Shown: positions 6,902-13,995, numbered from the stretch's first letter. The stretch is DNA of 16,688 nt from Lachnospiraceae bacterium UBA1753 (GCA_002317595.1 DCHL01000007.1:1-16688); one strand, 5' to 3'. The notes: generated by a model not told the origin, from the letters alone. Numbers and translations are program-made.

Positions 6902-8335
6902 ATGATGAGATCACTCTACGCCGGTGTATCCGGTCTGAAGACACATCAGACCAAGATGGATGTAATCGGTAATAATATTGCAAACGTCAACACAGTTGCA
7001 TATAAGTCTCAGTCAGCAACTTTCCAGGAACTGATGTATCAGACAACACAGTCTGCATCTGGCGCCAATGCGGAGACAGGAAGAGCCGGAATCAATGCTA
7101 AGCAGATTGGTCTTGGTGTAAGGTCTGGAGCAATTAATACAAACATTACTACGGCAGGTGCGTCACAGTCGACAGGTAATCCCTTTGATATCCAGATCAA
7201 TGGAGATGCGTTCTTTATCGTGAACGATGGACAGACTAATTTTTTCACACGCGCCGGTACGTTCAACATTGATGGAAATGGAACACTCTGCATGACAACT
7301 AACGGATATGCAGTAATGGGATGGCAGGCAGATGACGAGGGAAATATTATCAAGAACAGCGTTTCACAGCTCAGAGTCATGAGCGCTGAGAACCTGGTTC
7401 AGGACCCTCAGGCTACAACTGATGCATACATGACCGGAACCATCGATAAGAAGGACTCTCAGCTTGAGGATGGACAGGTAACAACAATTCAGGTTTATGA
7501 TGCAAAGGGATACAGCTATACTGTTAAGTTCTCTATCACAAACACTGATGAAGATGGAAAATTCCTTGAAGAGGGTAAGTACAGAGTTGTTGCTTCTGAT
7601 ATCCTTGATGACAAGGGAAAGTCAGTGCTTACATATGATGCAACAGGTACAGGTGATCCTGGAAACTACGACGTGCTGACTGCTGAAGAGAAGAGGCTTT
7701 ATCTCGCAGGCAAGAACCTTCTGGACGGCGCAGGTTCCATGAATTTCTATTACAATACAACAAATGGTAAGTGGGGCGGACTTACAAGTGCAACAAGTGG
7801 CGAGGAGAACTTCACACTCAACCTGACAGCGCTTGCTGACCTTAACAACGCGTTTACCAAGGATATCAAGATCGATATGACAACAACAAAGAATATCGAC
7901 AACAATGGTATCTCAACAATCTGCGGAAAGACCGGTAATGTGAGCAATACTGCAATCGGTGCAGGACGTGCAGCCGGCGAGATGGATTCCCTCTCTGTTG
8001 GCCAGGATGGTAAGATTGTTGCTACTTATACAAACGGAGTCACAAAGATTCTGGGACAGATTGCTGTTGCAACATTTGCCAATGCAGCAGGTCTTGAGAA
8101 GGTTGGAGATAACCTCTATTCTGCAACACAGAACTCTGGCGCATTTGATGGAGTCGGTGTTGACATTACTTCGGCAGCAGGTTCGATGACATCTGGCGTT
8201 CTCGAGATGTCAAATGTTGACCTTTCTTCTGAATTTACTGAGATGATTACAACACAGCGTGGTTTCCAGGCTAACTCAAGAATCATCACAGTATCCGACA
8301 CAATGCTTGAGGAACTTATCAATCTTAAGAGATAA
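6902..8335 (+). CDS. flgE: Flagellar hook protein FlgE
   Basis: Structural subunit of the hook, the universal joint between motor and filament, exported by the type III apparatus. It has 477 residues. The N-terminal rod/hook signature reads MRSLYAGVSGLKTHQ, then DVIGNNIANVNTVAYKSQ (about 21-38). This is followed by FDIQINGDAFFIVNDG and TRAGTFNIDGNGTL, the typical D0/D1 core of FlgE/FlgF/FlgG. The middle (about 140-340) is variable and surface exposed. The C-terminal D0 helix reads GVLEMSNVDLSSEFTEMI then TTQRGFQANSRIITVSDTML. Length, central insert and position after flgD make FlgE, not FlgF/FlgG, the best call. Start: ATG at 6902 with AGGAGG at 6887-6892; a second in-frame ATG follows at once at 6905. 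A terminator-like hairpin follows the gene. Confidence 0.95.
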   Translation: MMRSLYAGVSGLKTHQTKMDVIGNNIANVNTVAYKSQSATFQELMYQTTQSASGANAETGRAGINAKQIGLGVRSGAINTNITTAGASQSTGNPFDIQINGDAFFIVNDGQTNFFTRAGTFNIDGNGTLCMTTNGYAVMGWQADDEGNIIKNSVSQLRVMSAENLVQDPQATTDAYMTGTIDKKDSQLEDGQVTTIQVYDAKGYSYTVKFSITNTDEDGKFLEEGKYRVVASDILDDKGKSVLTYDATGTGDPGNYDVLTAEEKRLYLAGKNLLDGAGSMNFYYNTTNGKWGGLTSATSGEENFTLNLTALADLNNAFTKDIKIDMTTTKNIDNNGISTICGKTGNVSNTAIGAGRAAGEMDSLSVGQDGKIVATYTNGVTKILGQIAVATFANAAGLEKVGDNLYSATQNSGAFDGVGVDITSAAGSMTSGVLEMSNVDLSSEFTEMITTQRGFQANSRIITVSDTMLEELINLKR

Positions 8336-8337
8336 TT

Positions 8338-8357
8338 TTTAGCCATCAGGAGCTAAA
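8338..8357 (+). other. Small inverted repeat immediately after flgE
   Basis: TTTAGC at 8338-8343 and GCTAAA at 8352-8357 form a six-base stem with an eight-base loop, starting three bases after the flgE stop. It is AT-rich and weak. It is the first of two tandem hairpins in this gap. Confidence 0.35.
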
Positions 8358-8361
8358 TATC

Positions 8362-8398
8362 AGGGGTTATCCTGCATAATCTGCAGGGTGCCCCTTTT
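8362..8398 (+). terminator. Terminator-like hairpin downstream of flgE
   Basis: AGGGG at 8362-8366 pairs with CCCCT at 8391-8395, and CCTGC at 8371-8375 pairs with GCAGG at 8383-8387, with a small internal loop between the two stems and a seven-base apical loop. The 3' arm runs directly into TTTT (8395-8398) followed by ACTGTT. It looks like an intrinsic terminator with a short T-tract and is probably leaky, since flbD downstream has no obvious separate promoter in the 32 bases left. Confidence 0.6.
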
Positions 8399-8430
8399 AC
8401 TGTTCTATGAGGGAATGCGGAGGATAATTT

Positions 8431-8595
8431 ATGTTAATTGAAGTCACAAAACTGAATGGAAGCCGAATACTGATAAATACTGAGGCTGTGGAGGTGATAG
8501 AAGAGACACCTGACACAGTCATTCTGTTTCAGTCGGGGCGTAAAATAATAGTCAAAGAAGGTAGACAAGAGATTAAAAATTTAGTAAAATTCTAG
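8431..8595 (+). CDS. flbD: FlbD/SwrD family small flagellar protein
   Basis: A 54-residue protein beginning MLIEVTKLNGSRILINTEAV and continuing VEVIEETPDTVILFQSG then RKIIVKEGRQEI. This is the whole of the FlbD family, which in Bacillus is SwrD (YlzI), a protein that raises the power output of the flagellar motor. Key features are the N-terminal I-x-V-T-x-L-N-G block, the I-N-x-E segment, and the T-x-I-x-x-x-x-G-x-K-x-x-V-x-E strand pattern. There is no membrane segment. Start: ATG at 8431 with GGAGG at 8419-8423, seven bases upstream. It lies between flgE and motA, fitting a stator-related role. The last third of the gene overlaps a sigma-A-like promoter for motA. It should not be confused with the unrelated Caulobacter regulator FlbD. 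Confidence 0.92.
   Translation: MLIEVTKLNGSRILINTEAVEVIEETPDTVILFQSGRKIIVKEGRQEIKNLVKF
8562..8590 (+). promoter_or_regulatory. Sigma-A-like promoter for the motA-motB-fliL-fliM unit, inside the end of flbD
   Basis: TAGACA at 8562-8567 (5 of 6 to TTGACA) and TAAAAT at 8585-8590 (5 of 6 to TATAAT) are separated by exactly 17 bases. The spacer is AT-rich. Transcription would be expected to start near 8597, just after the flbD stop, giving a leader of about 95 bases before motA. AT-rich coding ends can imitate such sites, so this is a prediction. Confidence 0.55.
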
Positions 8596-8634
8596 AGACA
8601 GAGTGTAATTATTTTGGTATATTGCGCTCAAATT

Positions 8635-8659
8635 ATGCCCATATGCGCATTTTGGGCAT
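8635..8659 (+). promoter_or_regulatory. Inverted repeat in the motA leader
   Basis: ATGCCCA at 8635-8641 and TGGGCAT at 8653-8659 are perfect inverted repeats. The 11-base loop itself contains the palindrome ATGCGCAT (8643-8650). No T-run follows on either strand, so it is not a terminator. It could be an operator or an mRNA structure 23 bases ahead of the motA Shine-Dalgarno site. Function unknown. Confidence 0.45.
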
Positions 8660-8692
8660 GGAAACTATCAATCATGATAAGAAGGTGACGTT

Positions 8693-9490
8693 TTGGATTT
8701 AGCTTCCATAATTGGAATTGTCGGATGTATCGGCCTTGTTGTTTTTGCTATTGTATCTGGAGACTCTGGATTCGCCGCAATGAGCAACTTCCTCGATGGA
8801 CAGTCCGCACTTATTACAATTGGTGGTGCCATGTGTGCTATCCTGGCATCCAATACTATCCAGAGCTTTGTTGGAGGACTTAAGACCATCACACTGGTGT
8901 TTAAGGCCCCTGCACTCGATGCTCCTGGAATCATCGCGAAGATTATTGAGCTTTCGAATGTTGCTCGTAAGGAAGGTCTTCTTGCACTAGAGGAGGCTGC
9001 TTCGGATCTTGATGATGCTTTCCTTAAGAAGGGAATTCTTCTCATCGTTGATGGAACTGACCCTGATCTCGTAAGGGCGATTCTTGAGACTGAGATGGTT
9101 GCAATAGATGACAGGCACAGATCAAATATCGGTCTGTGGCAGGATATCGCTTCGATGGGACCTGCCTGGGGTATGATTGGTACCCTCGTTGGTCTTATCA
9201 ACATGCTTCAGGCCCTGGATGATCCGTCATCAATCGGTCCTTCTATGGCTGTCGCACTTATTACTACATTGTACGGTTCAATGATGGCGAACTGGATTTG
9301 TACTCCTGTCGCTTCGAAGCTTAAGCTTAATAACGCTTCAGAGATGCAGGTTAAGGAGATAATGATTGAAGGCCTTCTTTCGATTCAGGCCGGTGAGAAC
9401 CCGAGAGTAATCGAGGAGAAGCTCAAGTCATTCCTTTCACCTCAGGCAAGAGAGAATATCGGTTCTGATTCTGAGGGCGGAGGTGAGTAG
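8693..9490 (+). CDS. motA: Flagellar motor stator protein MotA
   Basis: Inner-membrane stator subunit; with MotB it forms the ion channel that drives the rotor. The 265-residue protein has four membrane helices at about 4-22, 33-52, 153-174 and 182-203. A large cytoplasmic loop lies between helices 2 and 3 and carries the FliG-contacting region ARKEGLLALEE (91-101), with R92 and the glutamates E100/E101 as likely partners of FliG charges. P157 (in MGPAWGMIGTLVGLI) and P205 (in CTPVASKL) match the two essential prolines of the family. Start: TTG at 8693 with GAAGGTGA at 8681-8688. The next in-frame ATG (Met30) would remove helix 1, so the TTG is well supported. The motB start is two bases beyond the stop. 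Confidence 0.95.
   Translation: MDLASIIGIVGCIGLVVFAIVSGDSGFAAMSNFLDGQSALITIGGAMCAILASNTIQSFVGGLKTITLVFKAPALDAPGIIAKIIELSNVARKEGLLALEEAASDLDDAFLKKGILLIVDGTDPDLVRAILETEMVAIDDRHRSNIGLWQDIASMGPAWGMIGTLVGLINMLQALDDPSSIGPSMAVALITTLYGSMMANWICTPVASKLKLNNASEMQVKEIMIEGLLSIQAGENPRVIEEKLKSFLSPQARENIGSDSEGGGE
9479..9486 (+). promoter_or_regulatory. motB ribosome-binding site inside the end of motA
   Basis: GGAGGTGA at 9479-9486 lies within the last codons of motA, ending two bases before its TAG stop codon, six bases before the TTG at 9493. It fixes the non-ATG start and shows tight motA-motB coupling. Confidence 0.8.
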
Positions 9491-9492
9491 TC

Positions 9493-10323
9493 TTGGCTAA
9501 GAAAAAACCTGAAGAGGTTTCACCTGGATCGCCGGCGTGGATGGCCACGTTTGGAGACCTGATGAATCTTCTGCTCTGTTTCTTCGTGCTCCTGTTCTCA
9601 ATGTCTACGGTTGATGCCCAGAAGTTTGAGCTTATCGCAGCATCGTTTGCACAGTCCTTCAGTGTTCTTTCTGGTGGTGCTTCGGCTATCGGAGATGGAA
9701 TGCTGGTATCAAATGGAGTGAGCCAGCTCAATGAGCTGTCTGAATATATCAACAGCATGGGAGCCATGTCTACTCAGGACGGCGTTTCAAGCATGAACAC
9801 AGAGGGAGATGTTGAAGCTGAGAATGATGCCAAGGAGCAGTTCGAGCAGGAACAGATGCAGGTGTCTGAGGAACTGGCTGAACGCATTCAGGAAGCTGTG
9901 GATGAGCAGAGACTTGATAAAGAGATTGATGTCAATTTCACATCCCAGTATGTGCTTCTTACGATGAATGGCGCACTTCTTTTTGATTCTGGAAAGGCGG
10001 AAATCAGGGAGGATGCCCTTCCGATACTTGCGAGGGTCGCTAAGATTCTTGAGAAGTATGCTGAACATACGATAGAGGTTGAGGGACACACGGATAACGT
10101 GCCCATAAGCAACGGCAGGTTCGGGGATAACAATGAGCTTTCAAGCTTCAGAGCATTGGCAGTGTTTGATTATCTGCTCGATAATACAAGCCTGGATCCT
10201 GCAAATATTAAGCACTCAGGAAGAGGAGAGTATATTCCGATTGCGGACAACTCTACACCTGAGGGAAGAGCAAAGAACAGACGTGTTGAGATAAAGATTT
10301 ATCATGCACTTTCTGCTGAATAA
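9493..10323 (+). CDS. motB: Flagellar motor stator protein MotB
   Basis: Stator subunit that carries the ion-binding aspartate and anchors the stator to peptidoglycan. It has 276 residues: a short basic cytoplasmic N-terminus (KKKPEE), then one membrane helix (about 19-39) with the essential Asp at position 22 in FGDLMNLLLCFFVLLFSMS. A long acidic linker follows (about 100-145), which includes the plug region. The OmpA-like peptidoglycan-binding domain lies at about 150-270, with GHTDNVP (198-204), Arg220 and RAKNRRVEI (259-267). Start: TTG at 9493 with GGAGGTGA upstream; the next ATG (Met17) would remove the basic N-terminus. Proton or sodium coupling cannot be settled by eye. fliL follows after 21 bases. 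Confidence 0.95.
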   Translation: MAKKKPEEVSPGSPAWMATFGDLMNLLLCFFVLLFSMSTVDAQKFELIAASFAQSFSVLSGGASAIGDGMLVSNGVSQLNELSEYINSMGAMSTQDGVSSMNTEGDVEAENDAKEQFEQEQMQVSEELAERIQEAVDEQRLDKEIDVNFTSQYVLLTMNGALLFDSGKAEIREDALPILARVAKILEKYAEHTIEVEGHTDNVPISNGRFGDNNELSSFRALAVFDYLLDNTSLDPANIKHSGRGEYIPIADNSTPEGRAKNRRVEIKIYHALSAE

Positions 10324-10344
10324 TGATATTCGGAGGTCAATACA

Positions 10345-10869
10345 TTGAGAAGGAATCTTCTTTCAATTATTATTTTGGCATTGCTTGTTGTGAATATTGT
10401 GATGACAGGCATCATGATGTTTACAATCATTCCTGCCAACAAGAAGACAATCACACTTGTCGGTGATGTGGCAGCAGCAATGAACCTTGAGCTGTCAGAT
10501 CCGGTGCTGGCCGGAATGGGTTCTTCACAGACTGTAAGTGTTGAGGATACAGCTACATATGACGTTGCTGATCAGATGACAATATCGCTCAGAAAGGGTG
10601 AGGATGGCAAGGACCATTACGCAATAGTGTCTGTATCGCTCTGTATGAATACCAAGGCAGAGGATTACAAGACCTATGGCGAGGATGTATCCAACAAGGA
10701 ATCCATGATTAAAAATGAGATCAATGATGCCATAGGATCCCTCACATATGATGAGGCACAGGCTATGACAACAGCGGAGATTCAGGACATCGTGCTTAAG
10801 AAGATTCAGGCAATGTATGGTTCTAGCTTTATTTACAAGGTTGTGTTCAGAGACATAATGTTCTCATAG
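10345..10869 (+). CDS. fliL: Flagellar basal body-associated protein FliL
   Basis: Single-pass membrane protein that rings and supports the MotAB stator. The 174-residue product starts with a short basic cytoplasmic segment (RRN) and one membrane helix at about 5-30 (LLSIIILALLVVNIVMTG). An extracytoplasmic domain follows, with the pattern expected of FliL: a strand-rich part around 75-105 (TISLRKGEDG, HYAIVSVSLCMN) and a C-terminal helix-strand ending YKVVFRDIMFS. Start: TTG at 10345 with CGGAGGT at 10331-10337; the next ATG (Met20) lies inside the membrane helix. The sequence is weakly conserved, so position between motB and fliM carries much of the call. Confidence 0.85.
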   Translation: MRRNLLSIIILALLVVNIVMTGIMMFTIIPANKKTITLVGDVAAAMNLELSDPVLAGMGSSQTVSVEDTATYDVADQMTISLRKGEDGKDHYAIVSVSLCMNTKAEDYKTYGEDVSNKESMIKNEINDAIGSLTYDEAQAMTTAEIQDIVLKKIQAMYGSSFIYKVVFRDIMFS

Positions 10870-10897
10870 GCTTTATTGAAATCGTCTTCATGTAGCG

Positions 10898-10906
10898 AGG
10901 AGGTGA
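10898..10906 (+). promoter_or_regulatory. Full-match Shine-Dalgarno for fliM (TTG start)
   Basis: AGGAGGTGA at 10898-10906 is complementary to nine bases of the 16S rRNA 3' end and lies six bases before the TTG at 10913. Such a strong site probably compensates for the weak start codon. Confidence 0.8.
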
Positions 10907-10912
10907 ACGCGG

Positions 10913-11893
10913 TTGGGCGAGGTACTCTCTCAAAATGAAATAGACGATCTCCTGAAAGCCTTATCGAGCGGTGAGCTTGATGTAGACAACATGAAGGAGG
11001 ATCAGGGCAAGCAGGTCAAGGATTACGACTTCAAGCGTCCTGCCAAGTTCTCAAAGGAACACCTTCGAACTCTGGAGATCATCTTCGAGCATTACGGCAG
11101 ACTGCTGTCCACGAACCTGCCGGTATATTTAAGAAAAAATGTCCAGGTCAGTGTTGTTAACTCAGAGGCACTTACGTTCTCGGAGTTCACGAACTCATTG
11201 GCAACACCGGTCCTTCTGGGAATTGTTAATTTTGCGCCGCTAAATGGTAATGTCATGGTGGAGCTTGCTGCCAACCTTGGTTATGCGATCATTGATCGTA
11301 TGCTGGGCGGACAGGGCAATCCCCTTGATAAGAATCGGGAGTTCTCAGAAATTGAGCTGGCTATAATAGAGAAGATAATAGTGGTGTGTGTCAGGCTGCT
11401 GCGCGAGCCGTGGAAAAATGTAATTGAGATCAGCCCTCTCCTTGAGAGAGTTGAGACGAATCCACAGTTTGCACAGATTATCGCACCGACCGACATGATC
11501 TCAATCATCACACTCAGTGTGAAGATTGGAGAAGTTGAAGGCCTGATGAATATCTGTCTTCCATACTTTACTCTTGAGAGTATCATGGACCGACTGAATA
11601 CGAGATACTGGTTCTCCAACATGCAGGAGAAGACCGATGAGAGCTTTGCTCTTCAGATTGAGGATATGATCAAAAGGGTTGATATCCCTATCAAGGCAGT
11701 GCTTGGATCGAGCACGGTTTCGGTTAATGACTTTGTCAACCTGGCTGTTGGCGATATCATCAGACTTGACTCAAGGGTGGACGACGAATTGTCAGTCTAC
11801 GTTGGAAATATTCGTAAATTTACGGCGCTTCCGGGTTCGTCTAAGGACTCATATGCAATCCGGATTACGTCAGTTTTGAATGAGGAGGAATAA
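10913..11893 (+). CDS. fliM: Flagellar motor switch protein FliM
   Basis: C-ring protein that receives phospho-CheY and, with FliG and FliY, sets rotation direction. It has 326 residues, the usual length. The N-terminal CheY-P binding peptide LSQNEIDDLL is at 5-14, followed by a flexible stretch, then the CheC-like middle domain at about 45-235 containing the FliG-binding surface (GGQGNP near 137). The C-terminal SpoA/FliN-like domain spans about 250-322, ending SYAIRITSVL. Start: TTG at 10913; the next in-frame ATG lies beyond the CheY-binding peptide, so the TTG start is required for normal function. fliY begins four bases after the stop, and its Shine-Dalgarno sits inside the last codons of fliM. 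Confidence 0.96.
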   Translation: MGEVLSQNEIDDLLKALSSGELDVDNMKEDQGKQVKDYDFKRPAKFSKEHLRTLEIIFEHYGRLLSTNLPVYLRKNVQVSVVNSEALTFSEFTNSLATPVLLGIVNFAPLNGNVMVELAANLGYAIIDRMLGGQGNPLDKNREFSEIELAIIEKIIVVCVRLLREPWKNVIEISPLLERVETNPQFAQIIAPTDMISIITLSVKIGEVEGLMNICLPYFTLESIMDRLNTRYWFSNMQEKTDESFALQIEDMIKRVDIPIKAVLGSSTVSVNDFVNLAVGDIIRLDSRVDDELSVYVGNIRKFTALPGSSKDSYAIRITSVLNEEE

Positions 11894-11897
11894 GCGG

Positions 11898-13253
11898 ATG
11901 GATGGTACACTGTCCCAGGACGAAATAAATGCCCTGCTGAATGGTATGGCTACAGGTGAAATCACCCCTGAGAGTCTTGAAGCAGAAGCTGCCGCTGCTG
12001 CTCCGGCTTCGGTTGATGAGGATCCGTTCTTCGGGTCAGCGCCTGTCAATGATCCGGACGCATCCCTTACAGATGCAGAGAAGGATGCAATTGGCGAGGT
12101 CGCAAACATCAGCATGGGAACCTCAGCTACAACGCTGTATTCCCTGGTTAACCGGAAGGTAAACATTACAACTCCTGTTGTTTCGCTTGCGAGATGGGAG
12201 AATGTTATTGCTGAATATGAGAAACCATGTGTGTTTATTCAGATTCAGTATAAAATGGGACTTGATGGAAGCAACATCCTCATCTTAAAGGAGCAGGATG
12301 TTAAGATAATCACTGACCTTATGATGGGTGGTGACGGAACGGATACTTCAGGTGAGCTTGGAGAGCTGCATCTCTCAGCCATTTCCGAAGCAATGAACCA
12401 GATGATGGGTTCTTCTGCTACATCACTTTCATCAATGCTTGGCAAGATGATTGACATCTCGCCTCCGCAGGCAAGTCTTATTGACCTGGCGGATCTGGCG
12501 AATGCCGATGATATAGCACCATTCCTTACAGGAACGTTCGTAAAAATTGCATTCAGGATGCAGATTGATGAGGATCTCGTAGATAGTACAATCCTTCAGC
12601 TTTATCCGCTGGATTTTGCTAAATCACTTTACGATCACTTCCTTACCACTGATGAGCCGGAACCTGAACCGGCGAGTGCACCGGCACCCGAGCCGATGGC
12701 AAGTACGCCGGCACCTTCAATGGATATGGGAATGCAGTCTGTTGCACCTATGGGCGGTGGATATGCTGGAATGGATGCTGGCATGGGAATGCCCCAGATG
12801 GGAATGGGACAGCAGCCGCAGATGCAGCAGATGCCTATGGGACAGAACCCATATGGAATGCCGCAGATGGGACAGAACCCCTACGGAATGCCGCAGATGG
12901 GACAGAACCCCTACGGAATGCCCCCCATGGGACAGACTCAGCAGATGCCCATGGCCAACGTGAACATACAGCCTGCTCAGTTCCAGACCTTCTCAAGTGA
13001 TCTGGGAATGATGCAGAGCCAGGAGAATATAGAGCTGATTAAGGATGTTCCTCTTGAGGTAACAGTAGAGCTTGGAAGAACCAAGAAGTCTATCAGTGAT
13101 ATCCTTGATTTTGCTCCGGGAACAATCGTCGAGCTTGATAAGATTGCCGGTGAACCCATCGATGTCCTGGTAAACGGAAAGTATGTTGCAAAGGGCGAGG
13201 TTGTAGTTATTGAAGAAAGCTTTGGTGTCAGAATCACTGACATTATTAAGTGA
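11898..13253 (+). CDS. fliY: FliY: flagellar switch protein with CheC-type phosphatase and FliN domains
   Basis: Firmicutes C-ring protein that also dephosphorylates CheY-P. It has 451 residues from the ATG at 11898. The N-terminal LSQDEINALL (5-14) copies the FliM CheY-binding peptide. The CheC-like domain (about 55-245) holds two copies of the phosphatase motif [D/S]-x3-E-x2-N-x22-P, both intact: D63/E67/N70/P93 and S160/E164/N167/P190. A Pro/Gln/Met/Gly-rich linker (about 253-360) contains three ten-residue repeats. The FliN/SpoA domain (about 378-451) ends VRITDIIK. A longer in-frame start at 11880 exists, but it would place the start ahead of the AGGAGG at 11883-11888; that site is correctly spaced for 11898. 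cheY, the substrate, is next. The Bacillus protein is the closest model. Confidence 0.95.
   Translation: MDGTLSQDEINALLNGMATGEITPESLEAEAAAAAPASVDEDPFFGSAPVNDPDASLTDAEKDAIGEVANISMGTSATTLYSLVNRKVNITTPVVSLARWENVIAEYEKPCVFIQIQYKMGLDGSNILILKEQDVKIITDLMMGGDGTDTSGELGELHLSAISEAMNQMMGSSATSLSSMLGKMIDISPPQASLIDLADLANADDIAPFLTGTFVKIAFRMQIDEDLVDSTILQLYPLDFAKSLYDHFLTTDEPEPEPASAPAPEPMASTPAPSMDMGMQSVAPMGGGYAGMDAGMGMPQMGMGQQPQMQQMPMGQNPYGMPQMGQNPYGMPQMGQNPYGMPPMGQTQQMPMANVNIQPAQFQTFSSDLGMMQSQENIELIKDVPLEVTVELGRTKKSISDILDFAPGTIVELDKIAGEPIDVLVNGKYVAKGEVVVIEESFGVRITDIIK
12837..12926 (+). repeat. Three 30-bp coding repeats in the FliY linker
   Basis: Three in-frame 30-base units at 12837, 12867 and 12897 encode MGQNPYGMPQ, MGQNPYGMPQ and MGQNPYGMPP. 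A partial fourth unit (MGQTQQMPM) follows. Units differ at few bases, so the array looks recent and able to change copy number without a frameshift. It lies in the flexible linker, not in a folded domain. Confidence 0.9.
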
Positions 13254-13271
13254 TAAAAAAGGAGAAAAGAA

Positions 13272-13634
13272 ATGGCAAAGAATATTTTGATCTGTGATGA
13301 TGCTGCATTCATGAGAATGATGATCAAGGACATCCTTACCAAGAATGGTTACAATGTTGTCGGTGAAGCTGAGAACGGCGCAAGAGCTGTTGAGAAGTAC
13401 GCTGAGCTTAAGCCTGACCTTGTGCTTATGGATATCACAATGCCTGAGATGGATGGAATCCAGGCCCTTAAGAAGATCAAAGCAGCTGACAGCAGTGCTA
13501 TGGTTATTATGTGTTCAGCAATGGGACAGCAGGCCATGGTTATCGAGGCTATTCAGGGTGGTGCTAAGGACTTTATCGTTAAGCCTTTCCAGGCAGAGCG
13601 TGTTCTTGAGGCAGTTAAGAAGGTTGTAGGCTGA
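13272..13634 (+). CDS. cheY: Chemotaxis response regulator CheY
   Basis: Single-domain receiver that, when phosphorylated by CheA, binds FliM/FliY and changes motor rotation. The 120-residue protein has all receiver residues: acidic pair D9/D10, phospho-acceptor D54 (in LVLMDITMPEMDG), S82 in the T/S position (CSAMGQQ) and K104 (DFIVKPF). Position 101 is Phe where many receivers have Tyr. The sequence is strikingly like Bacillus CheY, including AFMRMMIKDIL and AEAENGA-like stretches. It has no output domain. Start: ATG at 13272 with AAAAAAGGAG seven bases upstream. Its place directly after fliY, whose product removes its phosphate, makes a functional pair. Confidence 0.97.
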   Translation: MAKNILICDDAAFMRMMIKDILTKNGYNVVGEAENGARAVEKYAELKPDLVLMDITMPEMDGIQALKKIKAADSSAMVIMCSAMGQQAMVIEAIQGGAKDFIVKPFQAERVLEAVKKVVG

Positions 13635-13644
13635 TAGATTTTAT

Positions 13645-13995
13645 ATGGAAAGTGCAATTCAGCTATTGACTGTGCTGATTATTTTTGCCCTTGTCCTTGT
13701 GGTTACATATTTCACCACCAGGTGGATTGGAAATTACCAGAAGGGACGAAGCAGGGGCAGGAATATAGAACTTCTCGATGCGGGGCAACTGTCACAGAAT
13801 CAGTATATCCAGCTGGTCCGCGTCGGGGAAAAGTATCTGATCCTCGCAGTCTCAAAGGATAATGTCACATTGCTTGGCGAGAGCAGCAGGGATGAACTGC
13901 AGCTTGATGAGCCGGGGGATGATGGCAGGCAGAACAGCGCAGATAGCTTCCAGAAACTTTTGGAGGCAGCTAAAAGTAAGCTGCCCCATAAATAA
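13645..13995 (+). CDS. fliO: Flagellar biosynthesis protein FliO (FliZ)
   Basis: Membrane protein that helps assemble the FliP ring of the export gate. The 116-residue product has one membrane helix at about 5-24 (IQLLTVLIIFALVLVVTYF), then the conserved FliO strand pattern IELLDAGQLSQNQYIQLVRV then GEKYLILAVSKDNVTLLGE (about 41-79). The tail is charged. This is short for Bacillus FliZ but normal for many FliO proteins. Start: ATG at 13645, 10 bases after the cheY stop. No good Shine-Dalgarno is seen (only GTAGG, 14 bases upstream), so initiation probably depends on ribosomes leaving cheY. Assigned by layout, strand pattern and place between cheY and fliP. Confidence 0.88.
   Translation: MESAIQLLTVLIIFALVLVVTYFTTRWIGNYQKGRSRGRNIELLDAGQLSQNQYIQLVRVGEKYLILAVSKDNVTLLGESSRDELQLDEPGDDGRQNSADSFQKLLEAAKSKLPHK

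Noticed and set aside
11880..11897. Upstream in-frame ATG that would extend FliY by six residues
   Set aside because: The extension contains the AGGAGG that serves as the ribosome-binding site for 11898, and the added residues (MRRNKR) are not part of the FliM-like N-terminal peptide.
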